A stretch of 64,000 nt of DNA from Nonomuraea rhodomycinica (GTDB taxonomy: Bacteria; Actinomycetota; Actinomycetes; Streptosporangiales; Streptosporangiaceae). The DNA is taken from positions 1,022,087-1,086,086 of the forward strand of contig NZ_JABWGO010000001.1 of assembly GCF_013363995.1 (NCBI RefSeq), read 5' to 3'. Position 1 is the first letter of the stretch, and every line of letters begins with the position of its first letter. The notes below the pieces were generated by a model. It had not been told where the DNA came from, did not search any database, and was given only the letters and a program-made list of their open reading frames with translations. Below are positions 17,114 through 27,032 of the stretch, piece after piece. Position numbers and translations under genes: made by a program.

Positions 17114-19828
17114 ATGGCGCTGACAGCCGAGGTGAGCGGCGAGGCGGGGCTCGATGTCACCGTCGCGAGCCGGCTGGACGCCGATGCGGCGCTGGCCCGT
17201 CTGGGCAGCGCCGACGGCGGGCTGAGCGAGGAGCAGGCGCGGCGCCGCCTGGCGGCGGTGGGGCCGAACGCGCTGCGCAGGCACCGGGCGCGGCGGCTCG
17301 CGGTGCTCGCCCGCCAGTTGCGCTCGCCGCTGCTGATCCTGCTGGCCGTCACCGCCGTGGCGTCGTTCTTCCTCGGCGAGCCGACGGACGCGCTGATCAT
17401 CGGCGCGATCCTGACGGCGTCGGTCGGGCTGGGGTTCTTCAACGAGTACCGCGCGGAGAAGGCCGCCGAGGCGCTGCACTCCCAGATCCGGCACCGCTGC
17501 CTGGTACGGCGTGACGGCCGTCCCCGTCTGCTCGACGTGACCGCGCTGGTCCCGGGCGACGTCGTGGAGCTGCGGCTCGGCGACATCGTGCCGGCCGACC
17601 TGCGGCTGCTGGAGGTGGCGGAGCTGGAGTGCGAGGAGTCGGTGCTGACCGGCGAGTCGATGCCGGTCGCCAAGTCCACCCGGCCCGTCGGCGCGGACGC
17701 CGTGCTGGCCGAGCTGTCCGACTGCGCGCTGATGGGCAGCGTGGTGCACACCGGTTCGGGCACGGGTGTGGTGGTGGCCACGGGCGGACGCACCGTGTTC
17801 GGGCGGGTCGCGCTCCAGCTCGGCGAGCGCCATCCGGAAACGGAGTTCCAGGTCGGGTTGCGGCGGTTCTCGCTGCTGCTGGTGCGCGTCGCCGCCGTCC
17901 TGACCGCGGCGATCTTCGTCATCAACCTCGTCCTGCACCGCCCGGTGCTCGACGCGCTGCTGTTCTCGCTGGCGATCGCCGTCGGCATCTCTCCCCAGCT
18001 GCTGCCCGCCGTCGTCTCCACGAGCCTGGCCGCCGGCACGCGGCGGCTGGCTCAGCACAAGGTGCTGGTCAAACGCCTGGTCTGCATCGAGGATCTGGGC
18101 GACATCGACGTGCTGTTCACCGACAAGACCGGGACCCTCACCGAGGGGCGGATCAGCTTCATGCGCTCGCTCGGCCCCGACGGCCGGCCCGCGGACGAGG
18201 TGCTGGAACTCGGCCTGTTGTGCAACGAGGCCGTCGTCGACCCCCAGGCCGGCCGGGACGACGGCCAGGCCCGCCGGGACGACAGCCAGGCCGGCCGGGA
18301 CGACGGGCCGGACGGCAGCCGGGGCCGGGCCACGGGCGGCAATCCGCTCGACGTCGCGCTGTGGGACGCGCCGGCCGCGGCCGCGCAGGACGGGCTGCGC
18401 CGCTACCGCCGCCTGTCCCTCGTGCCCTTCGACCATGAGCGGCGGATGGCGTCGGTGCTGCTCCGCCACGACGACGGCCGGCGCCTGATCGTCACCAAGG
18501 GCGCTCCCGAGACCGTGCTGGAGCGGTGCGCCGCCATCGGCGACCAGGCCAGGGCGGTGCTGGAGGCCGAGTTCGCCGCGGGCAACCGCGTGGTGGCGGT
18601 GGCCACCCGGTGGCTCCCGGAGACCGCCTCCCAGGCCGAGCTCAGCCCGGCCGACGAGCACGACCTGACCTTCCGCGGCCTGCTGGTCTTCCTGGACCCG
18701 CCCAAGGCCGGTGCGCGGCACGCGCTGGAACGGCTCTCCGCTCTCGGCGTCACCGTCAAGATCCTCACCGGCGACAACGCGGCGGTCGCCGCGAAAGTCT
18801 GCGCCGATCTCGGCCTGCCGGACGGGCGCGTGCTGACCGGGCGGGACATCGACGCCGCCGACGACTCCCGGCTGGCCGCGCTCATCGAGCAGAGCTCCGT
18901 CTTCGCCCGGGTCAGTCCCGAGCACAAGGCGCGCATCGTGCGGACCCAGCGGCGCAGCGGTCTCGACGTGGCCTTCCTCGGGGACGGCGTCAACGACGCC
19001 CTCGCGCTGCACGCCGCCGACGTGGGGATCTCCGTCGACACGGCCACCGACGTGGCCAAGGACGCCGCCGACGTGCTCCTGCTGGAGAAGGACCTCGACA
19101 TCCTCGCCGACGGCGTCACCCAGGGCCGGCGCATCTTCGCCAACACCATGAAGTACGTCCTGATGGGCACGTCCAGCAACTTCGGCAACATGTTCTCCGC
19201 CGCCGCGGCCTCGGCGTTCCTGCCCTTCCTGCCGATGCTGCCCTCGCAGATCCTGCTCAACAACCTGCTCTACGACTCCAGCCAGCTGGCCATCCCCACG
19301 GACTCCGTCGACGCGGAGCAGCTGCGCCGCCCCTCCCGCTGGGACGTGCGGCTGATCCGCCGCTTCATGCTGTTCTTCGGCCCGATCAGCTCGCTGTTCG
19401 ACTTCGCGACGTTCGCGATCATGCTCGGGGTCTTCCATGCCGGGCCGCCGCTGTTCCGTACCGGCTGGTTCGTCGAATCCCTCGCCACCCAAGTGCTGGT
19501 GATCTTCGTCATCCGCACCAGGCGCGTCCCGTTCTTCCGCAGCCGTCCGAGTCTCCCCCTGCTGCTGGCCGCCCTCGGGGTCGTCGCGACCGGGGCGATC
19601 ATCCCGCTCACCCCCGTCGCCCCGGCTCTGGGCTTCCAGCCGCTGCCCGGCCCGTTCTTCCTCGTCCTGCTCCTGTTGGTGGCCTGCTACCTCGCCCTCA
19701 TCGAGATCGGCAAACGCTGGTTCTACCGGACCGCGCCCGTGACTCCAGCGGGCCGCGAGCGTACCTCCGCCCACCGCACGCACCGCAGGGCCCACCGTTT
19801 CACCACCACCGCCACCCTCGGCCGGTAG
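17114..19828 (+). CDS. P-type ATPase, MgtA/MgtB (P3B) magnesium-importer type
   Basis: This 904-residue pump has the full P-type order: N-terminal cation-ATPase domain, actuator with LTGES (about residues 180), M4 motif [12 protein letters not shown], phosphorylation site DKTGTLTE with Asp337, KGAPE in the nucleotide domain, GDGVND hinge, and a C-terminal membrane block. The M4 motif and the sequence [23 protein letters not shown] resemble MgtA/MgtB rather than Ca or heavy-metal pumps. A low-complexity insertion of three 7-residue repeats lies at residues 378-398. A DosR-like box precedes the gene, suggesting induction in hypoxia or stasis. Confidence 0.9.
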   Translation: MALTAEVSGEAGLDVTVASRLDADAALARLGSADGGLSEEQARRRLAAVGPNALRRHRARRLAVLARQLRSPLLILLAVTAVASFFLGEPTDALIIGAILTASVGLGFFNEYRAEKAAEALHSQIRHRCLVRRDGRPRLLDVTALVPGDVVELRLGDIVPADLRLLEVAELECEESVLTGESMPVAKSTRPVGADAVLAELSDCALMGSVVHTGSGTGVVVATGGRTVFGRVALQLGERHPETEFQVGLRRFSLLLVRVAAVLTAAIFVINLVLHRPVLDALLFSLAIAVGISPQLLPAVVSTSLAAGTRRLAQHKVLVKRLVCIEDLGDIDVLFTDKTGTLTEGRISFMRSLGPDGRPADEVLELGLLCNEAVVDPQAGRDDGQARRDDSQAGRDDGPDGSRGRATGGNPLDVALWDAPAAAAQDGLRRYRRLSLVPFDHERRMASVLLRHDDGRRLIVTKGAPETVLERCAAIGDQARAVLEAEFAAGNRVVAVATRWLPETASQAELSPADEHDLTFRGLLVFLDPPKAGARHALERLSALGVTVKILTGDNAAVAAKVCADLGLPDGRVLTGRDIDAADDSRLAALIEQSSVFARVSPEHKARIVRTQRRSGLDVAFLGDGVNDALALHAADVGISVDTATDVAKDAADVLLLEKDLDILADGVTQGRRIFANTMKYVLMGTSSNFGNMFSAAAASAFLPFLPMLPSQILLNNLLYDSSQLAIPTDSVDAEQLRRPSRWDVRLIRRFMLFFGPISSLFDFATFAIMLGVFHAGPPLFRTGWFVESLATQVLVIFVIRTRRVPFFRSRPSLPLLLAALGVVATGAIIPLTPVAPALGFQPLPGPFFLVLLLLVACYLALIEIGKRWFYRTAPVTPAGRERTSAHRTHRRAHRFTTTATLGR
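18245..18307 (+). repeat. Three tandem 21-bp repeats inside the P3B ATPase gene
   Basis: Three 21-bp units at 18245, 18266 and 18287 encode [14 protein letters not shown] and QAGRDDG. Copies differ by 1-3 bases, so the array is young. It lies in the nucleotide-binding domain in a charged loop, keeps frame, and ends in another DDG/DGS-rich stretch. Confidence 0.9.
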
Positions 19829-19911
19829 CGGGCCCGTCATGCGGCCGGTTTCGCCTGCTCAGCGGCGCAACACCCTGATTCAACGACAAGTCACGCGGAA
19901 AGTAGGCGTAC

Positions 19912-22494
19912 ATGGAGATGTCGCGCGGTGAACGGCAGCCGTCCGGGACGATCGCTCCGGTCCGGGGGCTGTCGTCGGCCGAGGCGGCGGCCCGGCTGGA
20001 CCGTGACGGGCCCAACCGGCTGCCGCAGCGCCCACCCGTCCCCCTGTGGCGGCGGGTCGCCGGGCAGCTCCGGGATCCGCTGATCATCGTCCTGCTCGTG
20101 GCCGCCGCGCTGACCATGGTCACGCGCGACTGGACCGACATGGCCGTCATCCTGCTGGTGATCGTGGTCAACACCGCGGTCGGGGTGGGCCAGGAGGTCC
20201 GCGCCGACCGGGCCATCTCCGCGCTGTCCCGGCTCACCGCTCCCGCGGCGCGGGTGGTCCGCGACGGCTCGCAGGCGGAGGTGCCCGCGGCGGAGGTGGT
20301 GGTGGGGGACGTCGCGGTGCTGGGCGAGGGCGACATCGTCCCGGCGGACGCCGTCATGGTGGAGGCGGCGGCGCTGCTCGTGGACGAATCGGCCCTGACC
20401 GGCGAGTCGGTGCCGGTGGAGCGGGGCCCCGGGGAGCCGGTGTCGGCGGGCACCGTGGTGGTGCGCGGACGCGGCCTGGCCAAGGTCACCGCGGTGGGGG
20501 CGGCCAGCGCGACCGGCCGCATCGCCTCCATGATGGGCCGCGGAGCGGGGCTGACGCCGTTGCAGCGGCGGCTGGTGGGAGTGGGCCGCATGCTCGCCGG
20601 CGTCACCGTGCTGCTGTGCGTGCTGGTGCTGACGCTCGGCCTGGTGCGCGGCGAGCCGGTCGAGCTGATGGTGGTGACCGCGATCAGCCTGGTGGTCGCG
20701 GCGGTGCCGGAGTCGCTGCCCGCGGTGGTCACGTTGAGCCTGGCGCTGGGCGCGCGCCGGATGGCCGAGCGCCACGCCCTGGTCCGCAGGCTGCCCGCGG
20801 TGGAGACGCTGGGCTCGGTGACCGTGCTGGCCACCGACAAGACCGGCACCCTCACCGAGGGCAGCATGGTGGTCCGGCTGCTGTGGACTCCCGCCGGGCA
20901 GGCCACGGTCACCGGCTCCGGCTACAGCCCGGCGGGTGAGATCGTCCACGGCGACCCCGCGGACTCCGGCGGCATCGCCGAGCTGTTGACGGCGGCGGCG
21001 CTGTGCAACGACGCCCGGCTCGTCGAGAACGCGGACGGGCGGTGGAACGCGCTCGGCGACCCGACCGAGGCCGCGCTGCTCGCCGCCGCCGCGAGACACG
21101 GGCTGGACCGGGACCTGCTGCACCGCCGCCTCCCCCGCGTGGCCGAGCGTCCCTTCGACAGCGACCGCAAGCGCATGACGACCGTCCATCGCCTGCCCGA
21201 CGGCCGGGCCCGCGTGATCTGCAAAGGCGCGCCCGAGGCGCTGCTGCGCCCGTCGGTCATCGCCGACGACCCGGCGCTGCTCGCCCGCGCGGCCGAGCAG
21301 GCCGAGCGGCTGGCCCGAGACGGCTACCGGGTACTGGCCGTCGCCCAGGCGGACGCCGACGCCGTGCCGGACACCGTCGAGGAGCGAGGGCTGCGGCTGC
21401 TCGGCCTGACGGCGATCCTGGACCCGCCGCGAGAGGCGGCGGCCGGCGCCCTCGCCGCCTGCCGGCGGGCGGGCATCAGACCCGTCCTGATCACCGGTGA
21501 CCATCCGGGAACCGCCCGGGCCGTCGCCGTCGAGCTGGGCATCACCGGGCCGGGAGACCCGGTCGTCGACTGCCGGGCCCCGGGCCAGGCCGGGCGCGAC
21601 GCCGCCGTCTACGCGCGGGCCACGCCGGAGCAGAAGCTCGACCTCATCCAGCGTCTGCGGGCGCGGGGCGAGGTCCTGGCGATGACAGGCGACGGGGTCA
21701 ACGACGGACCCGCGTTGCGCCGGGCCGACATCGGCGTGGCCATGGGCAGGCGCGGCACCGAGGTCGCCCGGCAGGCCGCCGACCTGGTGCTGGCCGACGA
21801 CGACCTGCACACCGTGGTGGCCGCCGTGGAGGAAGGCCGCCGTGTCTACGCCAACATCCGCCGCTTCCTCGTCTACGCCCTCTCCGGCGGCGCGGCGGAG
21901 ATCGCGGTGATGCTCCTCGGCCCGTTCGCCGGGCTGGCGCTCCCGCTGCTGCCCGCGCAGATCCTGTGGATCAACCTGCTCACCCACGGGCTGCCCGGTG
22001 TCGCCCTGGGCGGCGAGCCCGCGATGCCGGGCACCATGGACAGCCCGCCCCGTCCGCCGGGCCAGAGCATCCTCGGCGCGGGGTTGTGGCAACGCGTGAT
22101 CCGGATCGCCGTCGTCCTGACCGCGGTCACCCTCGGCGTCGCCGTCTGGGGCCAGCAGAGCGGGCGCCCCTGGCAGAGCATGGCCTTCTTCGCCCTCGGC
22201 GCCGCACAGCTCGGCGTGGCGATCGGCTCACGGTCCCGGCCCGGCTCGCTGGCCAACCCGATGCTGCTGCTCGCCGTCGCGGGCGCGCTCGCCCTGCAGC
22301 TGGCGGGGCTGTACCTGCCGCCGCTGCGGGAGCTCCTCGGCACCGAGCCGCTCCCGCCCGGCGACCTGCTGATCGTGAGCGCTCTGTCCGTCCTGGGCTA
22401 CGCCGCCGTCCGCCTGGACCGTGTCCTGCACCGTCCGCCGCAGCCCGCTCCCCCCAGCCGGGAGAGCCACGGGCAGGCACGGCAGTCCGCCTGA
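19912..22494 (+). CDS. P-type cation ATPase, calcium-pump-like (CtpF-like)
   Basis: An 860-residue P2-type ATPase with N-terminal domain, LTGES actuator loop, M4 motif [21 protein letters not shown], Asp309 in [17 protein letters not shown], and [12 protein letters not shown]4 PESLP resembles the PEGLP of SERCA-like pumps; CtpF (Rv1997), a DosR-regulated member in Mycobacterium tuberculosis, has this layout. The C-terminal block has about six helices ([19 protein letters not shown]). It starts 84 bp after the P3B pump; the Shine-Dalgarno is weak. Ion specificity is uncertain. Confidence 0.9.
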   Translation: MEMSRGERQPSGTIAPVRGLSSAEAAARLDRDGPNRLPQRPPVPLWRRVAGQLRDPLIIVLLVAAALTMVTRDWTDMAVILLVIVVNTAVGVGQEVRADRAISALSRLTAPAARVVRDGSQAEVPAAEVVVGDVAVLGEGDIVPADAVMVEAAALLVDESALTGESVPVERGPGEPVSAGTVVVRGRGLAKVTAVGAASATGRIASMMGRGAGLTPLQRRLVGVGRMLAGVTVLLCVLVLTLGLVRGEPVELMVVTAISLVVAAVPESLPAVVTLSLALGARRMAERHALVRRLPAVETLGSVTVLATDKTGTLTEGSMVVRLLWTPAGQATVTGSGYSPAGEIVHGDPADSGGIAELLTAAALCNDARLVENADGRWNALGDPTEAALLAAAARHGLDRDLLHRRLPRVAERPFDSDRKRMTTVHRLPDGRARVICKGAPEALLRPSVIADDPALLARAAEQAERLARDGYRVLAVAQADADAVPDTVEERGLRLLGLTAILDPPREAAAGALAACRRAGIRPVLITGDHPGTARAVAVELGITGPGDPVVDCRAPGQAGRDAAVYARATPEQKLDLIQRLRARGEVLAMTGDGVNDGPALRRADIGVAMGRRGTEVARQAADLVLADDDLHTVVAAVEEGRRVYANIRRFLVYALSGGAAEIAVMLLGPFAGLALPLLPAQILWINLLTHGLPGVALGGEPAMPGTMDSPPRPPGQSILGAGLWQRVIRIAVVLTAVTLGVAVWGQQSGRPWQSMAFFALGAAQLGVAIGSRSRPGSLANPMLLLAVAGALALQLAGLYLPPLRELLGTEPLPPGDLLIVSALSVLGYAAVRLDRVLHRPPQPAPPSRESHGQARQSA

Positions 22495-22529
22495 GGGCAG
22501 GCGCAGATGCGACCAAGGTCCCCCCGAGC

Positions 22530-22545
22530 AGGGCGTTTCGGCCCT
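22530..22545. promoter_or_regulatory. DosR-like box upstream of the site-2 protease
   Basis: AGGGCGTTTCGGCCCT is close to a perfect palindrome with GGG-N8-CCC geometry, 34 bp before the likely GTG start. A weaker relative lies at 22508-22523. Confidence 0.65.
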
Positions 22546-22579
22546 CACGCGAAGGGTGTCGCCGCTGCACCATGAAGAG

Positions 22580-23716
22580 GTGAAACAGGCTCTTCCCCTC
22601 GGAAGCGTGGCCGGCATTCCGGTCCGGGCGCACTGGTCGGCGCTCGCCATCACGGCGGTCATCGTCGGGCTGCTCGGCACGACCGTGCTGCCGCGGGCCG
22701 TGCCGGGCTCGGGCCAGCCGGAGTACTGGCTGGTGGCCGTGGTCACCGGCGTGCTGTTCATCGCGTCCCTGCTGGCCCACGAGCTGGCTCACGCGCTGGT
22801 CGCCCGCCGGTGCGCCCTCGACGTCGGCTCCGTCACGCTGTGGGTGCTCGGGGGCTACACCGAGGTGGAGGCCGGGGCGAAGAGCCCGCGTGTCGAGCTG
22901 GCGACCGCCGCGGCCGGCCCGCTGGTCAGCCTGGGCGTCGCCGTCCTCTCGCTGCTCGCCTACCTCTTCCTGCCCAGACCCGCTCTGCCGGCGTCCGGCG
23001 CCGCGTGGCTGGGCACCATGAACCTGCTGCTCGGCCTGTTCAACCTGCTTCCCGGCGCCCCGCTGGACGGCGGGCGGGTGCTGCACGCGCTGGTGTGGTG
23101 GCGTTCCGGTGACGCCTCCCGAGCGGATCGGGCGGCGGCGCGAGCGGGCCACGTGCTCGGGACGACGCTCCTGTCGACCGGCGTCGTCATCATGTTGCTC
23201 TGGAACTGGCTGAACGGGCTGTGGCTGGCGGTTCTGGGCTGGTACATCGCCACGAGCGCGCGCCAGGAGCTCACCCTCAAGCTCGCCCGGGCCGGGCTGG
23301 GCGGCCTGACGGTGCGTGATGTGATGACCCCGATGCCGGATCTGGCCCCCGCCTGGATGAACGTGGAGGGACTCATCCAGAAGGTCGTGCTGAACTCACG
23401 CCAGACGATCTTCCCCGTGGTGACCTTCACCGGAACCCCGGTGGGCTCCGTCTCGCTGGACACCCTGGCGGCCGTGCCCGCGGAACGCCGGAGCTCCACG
23501 CGGGTCGAGACGCTCACGACCGCGCAGCGGCCGGTGCGGACACTCGCGCCGGGTGACGGAGCGGTCCTCCTGCTCGACCAGTCGCCGCAGAGCCGGCTGG
23601 TCGCCGCCGTCGTCGAGGACGGGCGCCTGGTCGGCATGGTGACCGGGGCCGACCTGGGCCGCGCCCTGGGACAGGCGCTGCTACGGACCGGAGCGGACGC
23701 GCACACCTCCGGATAG
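22580..23716 (+). CDS. Site-2 protease (M50) with C-terminal CBS domains, Rv2625c-like
   Basis: The GTG start at 22580 gives 378 residues beginning VKQALPLGSVAGIPVRAHWS, matching the usual N-terminus of this family; the open frame continues upstream but overlaps the previous gene and the box at 22530. Zinc motif HELAH lies in LLAHELAHALVARR, and the third ligand in NLLPGAPLDGGRVLHA. Five to six membrane helices are followed by a CBS-like tail (VRDVMTPMPDLAPAWMN...). The tuberculosis homologue Rv2625c is in the DosR regulon next to hrp1 and USP genes, the same order as here. It may cleave membrane-bound regulators. Confidence 0.88.
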   Translation: MKQALPLGSVAGIPVRAHWSALAITAVIVGLLGTTVLPRAVPGSGQPEYWLVAVVTGVLFIASLLAHELAHALVARRCALDVGSVTLWVLGGYTEVEAGAKSPRVELATAAAGPLVSLGVAVLSLLAYLFLPRPALPASGAAWLGTMNLLLGLFNLLPGAPLDGGRVLHALVWWRSGDASRADRAAARAGHVLGTTLLSTGVVIMLLWNWLNGLWLAVLGWYIATSARQELTLKLARAGLGGLTVRDVMTPMPDLAPAWMNVEGLIQKVVLNSRQTIFPVVTFTGTPVGSVSLDTLAAVPAERRSSTRVETLTTAQRPVRTLAPGDGAVLLLDQSPQSRLVAAVVEDGRLVGMVTGADLGRALGQALLRTGADAHTSG

Positions 23717-23769
23717 GCGTCCCCGGCCGGCCCGCACCGCGAGCCGCGCGGACCAACGACGGTGGAGGT

Positions 23770-23785
23770 GAGGACTTCCGTCCCT
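23770..23785. promoter_or_regulatory. DosR-like box upstream of the CBS-BON gene
   Basis: GAGGACTTCCGTCCCT has GG-N8-CCC geometry and ends 64 bp before the ATG at 23850, the same distance as at the P3B ATPase. Confidence 0.65.
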
Positions 23786-23849
23786 ACCCGTTCCCTCCGG
23801 TGGCGCATCGGATGGAAGTGCAGGAGGTCGCGGACGTGAGGAGCCCAGC

Positions 23850-24551
23850 ATGCGCGTCAAGATCGACACGGTCATGACCAGGGAGGTCGCCTCGGTCAAC
23901 GGCAGCACGCCCTTCAAGGACGTCGCCGAGGTCCTCATCGCCCACGCGGTGAGCGCCGTCCCCGTGGTGGACGCCGAAGGGCATGTGGTCGGTGTCGTCT
24001 CGGAGGCGGACCTGCTCCGCAAGGAGGAGTTCCGGGAGCAGTTCTACCGCGAGGGGTACCAGCCGCCGCTCCGCGCCCGGCTGCGTGACCGCGTGGGCCG
24101 CGAGCGGCGCAGGGCCGCGGAGACGGCGCACGGCGACACGGCGGCCGAGCTGATGACGAGCCCGGCGGTCACGACCACGCCTGACGCCACGACGGTCGAG
24201 GCGGCCAGGCTCATGGACGGGCACGGAGTCAAGAGACTGCCGGTCGTCGACGAGGACGGCCGGCTCGTGGGCGTCGTCAGCCGCCACGACCTGCTCAAGG
24301 TCTTCGTACGGCAGGACGGCGACATCGCGCGCGAGGTGCGCGAGGACGTGCTCGACGCGACCATCGGGGTGGACACCGACGAGGTGCGGCTCCGGGTGGA
24401 CAACGGCGTGGTGACGCTCGGGGGCGCGGTGAGGTTCCGCAGCGACGCGGAGATCCTCGCGCGCATGACCCAACGGGTCAACGGCGTGGTCGACGTGATC
24501 GACGAGCTGGAGTGGAAGGAGGACGACACGCCCAGGTGGGCCGGACGATAG
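23850..24551 (+). CDS. CBS-pair protein with C-terminal BON domain (Hrp1-like)
   Basis: This 233-residue protein has two CBS motifs (VMTREVASVNGSTPFKDVAEVL..., and LMTSPAVTTTPDATTVEAARLM...DLLKVFV) and then a BON domain (DATIGVDTDEVRLRVDNGVVTLGGAV). CBS pairs bind adenine nucleotides; BON domains bind membranes or phospholipids. It is very similar in layout to the protein at 52530. The hrp1 gene (Rv2626c) of the DosR regulon is a CBS protein without BON. It follows its own box and leads into a USP gene 30 bp downstream. Confidence 0.9.
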   Translation: MRVKIDTVMTREVASVNGSTPFKDVAEVLIAHAVSAVPVVDAEGHVVGVVSEADLLRKEEFREQFYREGYQPPLRARLRDRVGRERRRAAETAHGDTAAELMTSPAVTTTPDATTVEAARLMDGHGVKRLPVVDEDGRLVGVVSRHDLLKVFVRQDGDIAREVREDVLDATIGVDTDEVRLRVDNGVVTLGGAVRFRSDAEILARMTQRVNGVVDVIDELEWKEDDTPRWAGR

Positions 24552-24581
24552 CGGTGACGCGACGCGTGGAGAGGGCGGGCG

Positions 24582-25418
24582 ATGGCCGGATGGATCGTGG
24601 TCGGCGTGGACGGGTCCGAACCCGCCACCGCGGCGGTGGAATGGGCCGCCGCCGACGCGCGGCGACGTGGACTGGGCCTGCGGATCGTGCGGGTGTGTGA
24701 GCGATGGCCGGGCGACGCGGCCAAGGAGTACTGCGCCGGTGTCCTGAGAGCGGCCGCCGGCCGGGCGCGCGACGTGGCGCCGGGCGTCGAGGTGGACACC
24801 CGAATGCCGGCCGGCGAGGTGACCGATCTGCTGGTGCGCGAGTCGGCGGAGGCCGACAGCGTGGTGCTGGGCGGCAGAGGGCTGGGAGGGTTCGCCGCGA
24901 TGCTGCTCGGCTCGGTCGGTCTGGCCGTGGCCGGGCACGCCGCCGGGCCGGTCGTGATCGTGCGCGGGCCCGCCGCGGTGCGGCACGGCGAGATCGTGGT
25001 CGGTCATGACGGATCCGCCCACTCACGGACCGCCATGGTGTACGCCATCGATCAGGCGCGGGCCCGCGGCGCGCGGCTGCGGGTGCTCTACGCCTGGCAG
25101 CCGCCCCTGTCCGCACCGTTCGCGGAAGCCTACAGCGGCCTGCTCGACGAGCAGTTCCAGCGGGAGTCGCAGGCGGCCGCCGAGCGGGTGGCCCCCTGGC
25201 GCGAGAGGTACCCCGACGTGCCGATCGTCCACGACGAGGTGTGCGACCACCCGGTCGCGGCCCTGATCAAGGCGGCGCCGGCCGCGGACCTGGTGGTCGT
25301 CGGCTCACGCGGGCTCGGCGGGTTCGCCTCGGCGGTGCTCGGGTCGGTCAGCCACGGGGTGCTGCACCATGTCACCTGTCCGGTCGCCGTCGTACGGCCG
25401 CGGCAGCCGCTGAGCTGA
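24582..25418 (+). CDS. Universal stress protein, tandem Usp domains
   Basis: A 278-residue protein of two Usp domains. Each begins with a beta-strand/Asp motif (WIVVGVDGSEPATAAVEWAA; EIVVGHDGSAHSRTAM) and ends with the ATP-binding G-2x-G-9x-G-S type loop (GGRGLGGFAAMLLGSVG; GSRGLGGFASAVLGSVS). Tandem ATP-binding Usps such as Rv2623 control entry into dormancy in Mycobacterium tuberculosis. It is probably cotranscribed with the CBS-BON gene. Confidence 0.93.
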   Translation: MAGWIVVGVDGSEPATAAVEWAAADARRRGLGLRIVRVCERWPGDAAKEYCAGVLRAAAGRARDVAPGVEVDTRMPAGEVTDLLVRESAEADSVVLGGRGLGGFAAMLLGSVGLAVAGHAAGPVVIVRGPAAVRHGEIVVGHDGSAHSRTAMVYAIDQARARGARLRVLYAWQPPLSAPFAEAYSGLLDEQFQRESQAAAERVAPWRERYPDVPIVHDEVCDHPVAALIKAAPAADLVVVGSRGLGGFASAVLGSVSHGVLHHVTCPVAVVRPRQPLS

Positions 25419-25451
25419 GCGGCACGCGGCGCCGTACGAGGCCCGGCCCCA

Positions 25452-26966
25452 TCAGCCGGGTTCCATCCGCGGACGCCGGAACCGCCAGGGAGTGGTGGTC
25501 CACCTGGCGTGGATGGCCCGCAGCGCCCGGTCGAGCGCCTGGTCCCGCCCCGCGCTGGTGTCGATCTCGACCGCGCCCGGCCAGGGCGCCGTCCTGGCCG
25601 CCATGGCCGCGGCGATCGCCTGGTCGGCGTCGGAGACGCCGCGTTCACGGCGGGCCAGACGCTCCGTGCCGACCTGCGGCAGAGCGGTGCAGCGCAGCTC
25701 CACGACGTCGGCGAAGGCGCGCCGGGCCACGTCGGCGGCGGCCGTCCGGTGCGCGGCGCCGGTCCAGGAGGCGTCGAGGACGACCGACTCGCCGTGGCGG
25801 AGGAGCGCCTCGGCCCGGGCGAGGAGTTCGCGATAGGTGCGCTCCGTCCAGTCCTCGCCGTAGATGCCCTCGCCGAAAGGAGCGGGCGCGGGCTGCTCGG
25901 GCGCGATGCCGGCGAGCTCCTTGCGGACCCGGTCGCTGTTCAGGACCGTGAACCCGGAGCGGTCGGCGACGGCGGCGGCCAGCGTCGACTTGCCGGTGCC
26001 CGGCAGCCCGCCGACGAGGACGAGCGTGACCGCCCCGGCCTCCAGGTGGCGCAGCGCGAGCCCGGCGAGGTCGCGGGCCTGCCACCCCGCGTCGGGATCT
26101 CCCTGCCAGTGGCGCAGGCAGGCCACCTTGGCCCGGACGAAGGCCCGGTAGGCGACATAGTGGTGCCACAGCGAGGGCGGCGAGGGATCGCCGGAGAACT
26201 CGGCGTACCAGTGCAGGAAGAGCTCCGCCAGCCGGGGCGCGCCGAGCCGCTCCAGGTCCATGGCCAGGAAGGCGGCGTCGTCCAGCCCGTCCACGAACCG
26301 CAGCCGCTCGTCGAACTCCAGGCAGTCCAGGATGCGCGGGCCGTCGTCCAGGCAGAAGATGTCGTCGGCGAGCAGGTCGCCGTGGCCGTCCACGACGCGC
26401 CTCCCGGCGATCCGGGAGTCGAAGAGGCGGTCGCGGCCGTCGAGGAAACGCAGCGCGAGCCGTTCGATCTCGTCGAGGGTGCCGCGGTCGAGAGCCGCGT
26501 CGCGCAGCGCGCGGACCTGCTCGAAGCTCTCGGCCCAGCGCGAGCGCAGCGCCGGCCTCGCCCCCTGCGCGTCGATCTGCGGGCCGTGGCGGGCGCGGCC
26601 GTGCATGCTCGCGAGCGTCCGGGCGATCTGCCGCACGTGCGCGTCCACCGGTTCACCCGCGCGGACCATCGTGGCCAGGCGGCGCTCCTCCGGCAGCCGC
26701 CGCATCACGACCAGGTGCTCGCAGGGCTTGCCGTCAGGGCCGAGCACGTCGGCGACTCCCTCGTAGACATCGGGCGCCAGCCGCCGGTTCAGCTCCACCT
26801 CGTTCCGGCAGACGGCCAGCCGCGCCTCACGGGTGGTGAAGTCCAGGAAGCCGAGATTCACCGGCTTCTTGACCTTGACGACATGGTCCCCGAGAAAGAT
26901 CACCGCGGAGGCGTGTGTCTCCCGGACCTGCGCCCACGGTCTCCACGCCGCTTGCTGTTCCCCCAT
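25452..26966 (-). CDS. Phosphotransferase-AAA kinase fusion, Rv2004c-like
   Basis: A 504-residue two-domain protein. Residues about 1-320 are an aminoglycoside-phosphotransferase-like kinase (VDGHGDLLADDIFCLDDGPRILDCLEFDERLRFVDGLDD, catalytic HGD and DxLEF). Residues about 325-500 are an AAA_33/zeta-like P-loop (LVGGLPGTGKSTLAAAVADRSG, Walker A) with RxxR-type lid residues. Rv2004c, a DosR-regulon gene, has the same fusion. Substrate is unknown. It is the last gene after the formate dehydrogenase block, 66 bp after its stop; no DosR-like box is visible in that gap. Confidence 0.88.
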   Translation of the reverse strand: MGEQQAAWRPWAQVRETHASAVIFLGDHVVKVKKPVNLGFLDFTTREARLAVCRNEVELNRRLAPDVYEGVADVLGPDGKPCEHLVVMRRLPEERRLATMVRAGEPVDAHVRQIARTLASMHGRARHGPQIDAQGARPALRSRWAESFEQVRALRDAALDRGTLDEIERLALRFLDGRDRLFDSRIAGRRVVDGHGDLLADDIFCLDDGPRILDCLEFDERLRFVDGLDDAAFLAMDLERLGAPRLAELFLHWYAEFSGDPSPPSLWHHYVAYRAFVRAKVACLRHWQGDPDAGWQARDLAGLALRHLEAGAVTLVLVGGLPGTGKSTLAAAVADRSGFTVLNSDRVRKELAGIAPEQPAPAPFGEGIYGEDWTERTYRELLARAEALLRHGESVVLDASWTGAAHRTAAADVARRAFADVVELRCTALPQVGTERLARRERGVSDADQAIAAAMAARTAPWPGAVEIDTSAGRDQALDRALRAIHARWTTTPWRFRRPRMEPG

Positions 26967-27032
26967 GCCTGGCTCCTTCCCCTGCCCACCGCCCCTGACT
27001 CGGGCCCTGACGGAGCGGCGGGCGGCGGGGAG

